From: Alnus glutinosa
Lineage: Eukaryota; Streptophyta; Magnoliopsida; Fagales; Betulaceae
Direction of reading: 5' to 3'
NCBI RefSeq assembly: GCF_958979055.1
Contig: NC_084887.1
Span: 26,961,544-27,025,543 of the forward strand
Length of the DNA stretch: 64,000 bases
Both the position numbers and the translations under genes were made by a program. Below are positions 61,440 to 64,000 of this stretch, in pieces; within the stretch, counting starts at the first letter, position 1, and each line of letters begins with the position of its first letter. The notes below the pieces were generated by a model, which saw only the letters and a list, made by a program, of their open reading frames with translations, did not search any database and had not been told where the DNA came from.

Positions 61440-62620
61440 GTCTATAGAGACGTTGGAGAGGGCTGCTCTCTTGCCTTCCACGGCAAGTTTCATTTTCCAT
61501 TTCTCCTCCCTTCGGAGAAGGTTCACTAGTACATATTTGGTTCTTTATGCTCAGTCGTTTTTTGAAAAGTCTACAGACTATCCATATTGACCATCTACAG
61601 TACATCTTTGAATAGTAATAAAAAAAAATATTTTGAAATTATATTTTTTTTAAAGTGAAAATAAGAGGGAGAGAGAAATTTGCCTTTGCCTTAATTAAGT
61701 CCATTTCGACTTTTCTTGTTGACCTTCATTCAAAGGCAGCGTGTTGACCAATGTGAACACCCATTAGATATTTCCGTTAGATCAATTTTAGAAGTTGTCG
61801 TAATTTCGTATGTGGTCTAATCAATATTTGGCAATGTCAAGTGTCAACCATCGGCAGGATGTTCGAGTTTGAATTTGTAATGCAAAATAATCTCTTCAAT
61901 TTTTCAAACTTTACATGCGCATACAGAAATGTATTAAAAAAATTGATATGACACTCTCTTGTTTTTCTTCAATTTTTCTTATATTTTTTAAGGTCTTTTT
62001 ATATTGATATGACACTCTTGTTTTTATTAAAAAAATAAAGGGTGTCATGTTATAAAAGAACCCCAAAAGAACACTAGAAAGAACTCTACTATTCCCCATT
62101 ATATATACAACAACTAGTATTTAAGATGATATGCAGAATAAATACAATAATGAACAACAATAGTCTCTATATATTATTTCCTTAGTAACTGCTCTTTACT
62201 TTATTGTATGACATAAGTCTCTCTATCTTCAGCAAATCTGCAACAGCTCTTCTGTGAGTCTTTTGCTCTTCCATGAGTCTCTTGTTCTCCTTTAATTACT
62301 CTACATGTATTGATTTTAGACATACTTCTAACATTCCCCACAAGTTGATGGGGAAGGGACTAACTAGGGGTGTAAATCCAGGCTGCTTATAACCGGTCTG
62401 GAAACGTATTCGGACACTAACCGGATTCGGAAAACCGGGAAACCAGTCGGTACTCAGACCCAGTTCCGGGTATTGATTTTGAAAAACCCAGTTATACCCG
62501 GGTACCCGGAACCGGGTCTGTTAAGTTATTTAAAAAAAAACCCTTCCTACCCTTTTACCCTAAGGATACACATGGCCTAACATAAGGACCTTTCTGTATT
62601 TTCATAGAATCACTTTTGCC
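61440..62620. other. Intergenic, no gene seen
   Basis: AT-rich, with a direct repeat TTGATATGACACTCT at 61942 and 62002. A possible hAT-like end TAGGGGTGTAA at about 62366 is followed by GAACCGGGT-rich sequence, with no right partner found. Confidence 0.45.
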
Positions 62621-63503
62621 TAGGGTTGACAATTTTTGACACGACTCGAGAACCCGACACGAAAAATTTGGGTTTGGGTTTAGCATTATCGGGTTCGGGT
62701 CATAATCGGGTCACCCCAGTTATAATCGCGTTTCTCGGGTTGACCCGCGAACACGATTATACACTGTTACTTAAAAAAAAAAAAAGAGAGAGTAATTCAG
62801 GAACAGAGAACTGGAGAAGTGAGAAGCAAAAGAGAAAAGACTAAGAACCCTAGCCGTAGACCCACTGACCCGCACCCCGACACGCCCTTTGGCCTTCATC
62901 ACTTTCGGCCTCTATCTCTCTCATTTTTGCGGCTCTGCCTTCGGCCCTTCACTCTTCACTCTTCAGTTAAACTTGACCCCTCCTCGCCGTAGACGTCGTA
63001 GATCTGACGTTGAGGGTCGCTGAGCACGTCATAGGCCTCAAAGATCTGCTTAAACTTGGCCTCCGCCTCCCTCTTGCTTGCCGGGTTCTTGTCCGGATAC
63101 CATTTCATCGCCAGCCTCTTGTACGCCTTCTTCAGGTCCTCCTCGCTCGCGTTCTGGTTCACCTTCAGTATGTTGTAGTAGTCTGTAGTCCACTCCTATC
63201 TCTACTTTTCTCCCTTTGATTCTTTCGAACTCTCACAAATCTGCGAGACTGCGAGTGTTCTGATTGTTCACAGTTCGGTGGCTTCAGCGGTTCCGTTCAG
63301 CCACCAGCCGGTCAGCCCTTCACAGTTTAGTAATCGTGTTTATTGGGTCGTGTTCGGGTTACCTAATTATTAATCGGGTCGTGTTCGGGTCACAGGTTCT
63401 AACTCGATTAATAATCGGGTCGGGTTCGTGTTGAACCCGTTTGCATAATCGGGTCGGCCGGGTTGACACAAACCCGACCCGTGGACCCGAATTGCCAAGC
63501 CTA
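62621..63503. mobile_element. hAT-like element carrying a DnaJ fragment
   Basis: The 883-bp element starts TAGGGTTGACAATT and ends with the complement of TAGGCTTGGCAATT. It is flanked by an exact 8-bp target duplication CTTTTGCC (62613-62620 and 63504-63511), the hAT size. Subterminal blocks are rich in GGGTCGGGTT and TAATCGGGTC repeats. The middle, about 62780-63320, is host-like sequence including a J-domain frame on the minus strand. No transposase is present. It is best read as a non-autonomous hAT-like element with captured host DNA. Confidence 0.8.
62956..63180 (-). pseudogene. DnaJ (type B) J-domain fragment inside hAT-like element
   Basis: The frame [20 protein letters not shown], then [20 protein letters not shown], is a J-domain of the plant DNAJB group. 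The catalytic His-Pro-Asp loop, needed to stimulate Hsp70 ATP hydrolysis, reads Tyr-Pro-Asp. The start is disrupted: GVDY is followed by extra sequence before YYNILKVN-like codons. The Gly/Phe and substrate-binding regions are absent, with a stop after GSSLTEE. No introns are seen within the fragment. It is non-functional as a co-chaperone. Confidence 0.82.
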
Positions 63504-63736
63504 CTTTTGCCCATTTCTTTCTTTCACTCTTTCACCTTTCAGACTTCAATCTTCAAACTTTACCCTAACACTAACACAGCACCGCTGCCTTCTTCTTCTT
63601 CTTCTTGTCGTCACTTCACGTCGATGCCTTCTTCTTGTCTTCACAGTTCACGCCCTACCTTCTTCTTCACTTCTTTGTCTTTAGAAATTTTGAAAATTTC
63701 AGCGCCTTCAATCTCTTGTCGTCTCAACCAAATTTC

Positions 63737-64000
63737 CCGAGAAACAAACGCGAAGCAAGACAAGAAGACTGGCTTGGAGTTGCTCTGTGAGGTCGTGTGC
63801 GGGAACTTCTTGGAGATGCCGTTCCCGGACAACAGCTTCGACGGCATGTACTCGATGGAGGCGACTTGCCACGTGCCGAAGCTGGAGGAGGTGTACACCG
63901 AGATCTTTAGGGTTTTGAAGCCCATATCTGGAGGAGGTGGTCAAGGAGCAAGATCTGGCTAGGCCATCAGCTTAGCCGTGGTGATCGAGGTTGAAGATGG
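63737..64000 (+). pseudogene. Sterol C-24 methyltransferase (SMT1) fragment, rearranged, runs off window
   Basis: The frame KTGLELLCEVVCGNFLEMPF, then DNSFDGMYSMEATCHVPKLE and EEVYTEIFRVLKP, is the SAM-dependent core of plant cycloartenol C-24 methyltransferase. After LKP the sequence jumps: a second frame gives LEEVVKEQDLARPSA, then an in-frame stop, followed by residues resembling PWWTRLKM of the downstream part of the same enzyme. About 50-60 residues in between are missing, along with the N-terminal SAM motif. The CT-rich sequence at 63520-63730 is leader-like and unrelated to SMT1. It is therefore a decayed fragment, perhaps a processed copy; the remainder lies right of the window. Confidence 0.78.

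Overview
The window is nuclear DNA from a eudicot plant, probably a woody species with an intermediate-sized genome. It is AT-rich with long intergenic spaces, genes with many short exons and GT-AG introns, abundant small transposons (Harbinger, hAT and Mutator types), L1-type LINE remnants and CT/GA microsatellites. I cannot name the species. I saw no rRNA, tRNA or CRISPR.

Left part (1-11 kb): the last two coding exons of an NRT1/PTR-family (NPF4.3/4.4-like) transporter, then about 8 kb of small transposons (a TTA-flanked Harbinger MITE with a 40-bp palindrome, nested TIR elements with an internal 301-bp tandem duplication, and a poly(A) retroposon with 16-bp target repeats), then a single-exon DREB/ERF transcription factor.

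Middle (11-34 kb): two duplicated UGT87A-type glycosyltransferase pseudogenes on the minus strand, each with a different L1-type LINE in its single intron. Between them lies a transposon-built block: a CT-rich exon-bearing segment with a related Mutator end, a second poly(A) retroposon, a 1.07-kb Harbinger element, and a complete 4.56-kb non-autonomous Mutator-like element (24894-29455) with a perfect 9-bp target duplication and a chaperonin-60 beta exon fragment inside.

Right part (38-61 kb) holds the intact genes. These are an 8-exon GT31 beta-1,3-galactosyltransferase (KNS4/B3GALT8-like), a 4-exon MS1/MMD1-type PHD-finger protein, a convergent short VPS9-domain Rab5-type exchange factor, a DCD-domain protein, and a tandem pair of six-exon FAD monooxygenases (CTF2A/MO1 type) separated by a decayed Ty3/Gypsy-type fragment. 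The NPF4.4-like, KNS4-like and PHD genes match three neighbouring Arabidopsis genes (At1g33440, At1g33430, At1g33420), so the backbone looks like an old conserved block expanded by transposons.

Right edge (62.6-64 kb): a hAT-like element with an exact 8-bp target duplication carries a DnaJ J-domain fragment, followed by a rearranged sterol C-24 methyltransferase (SMT1) fragment that runs off the window.

No clearly new multi-gene system is visible. The most interesting items are three gene-fragment-carrying transposons of different superfamilies, a coding-poor poly(A) retroposon family, and two well-supported GC-AG introns.
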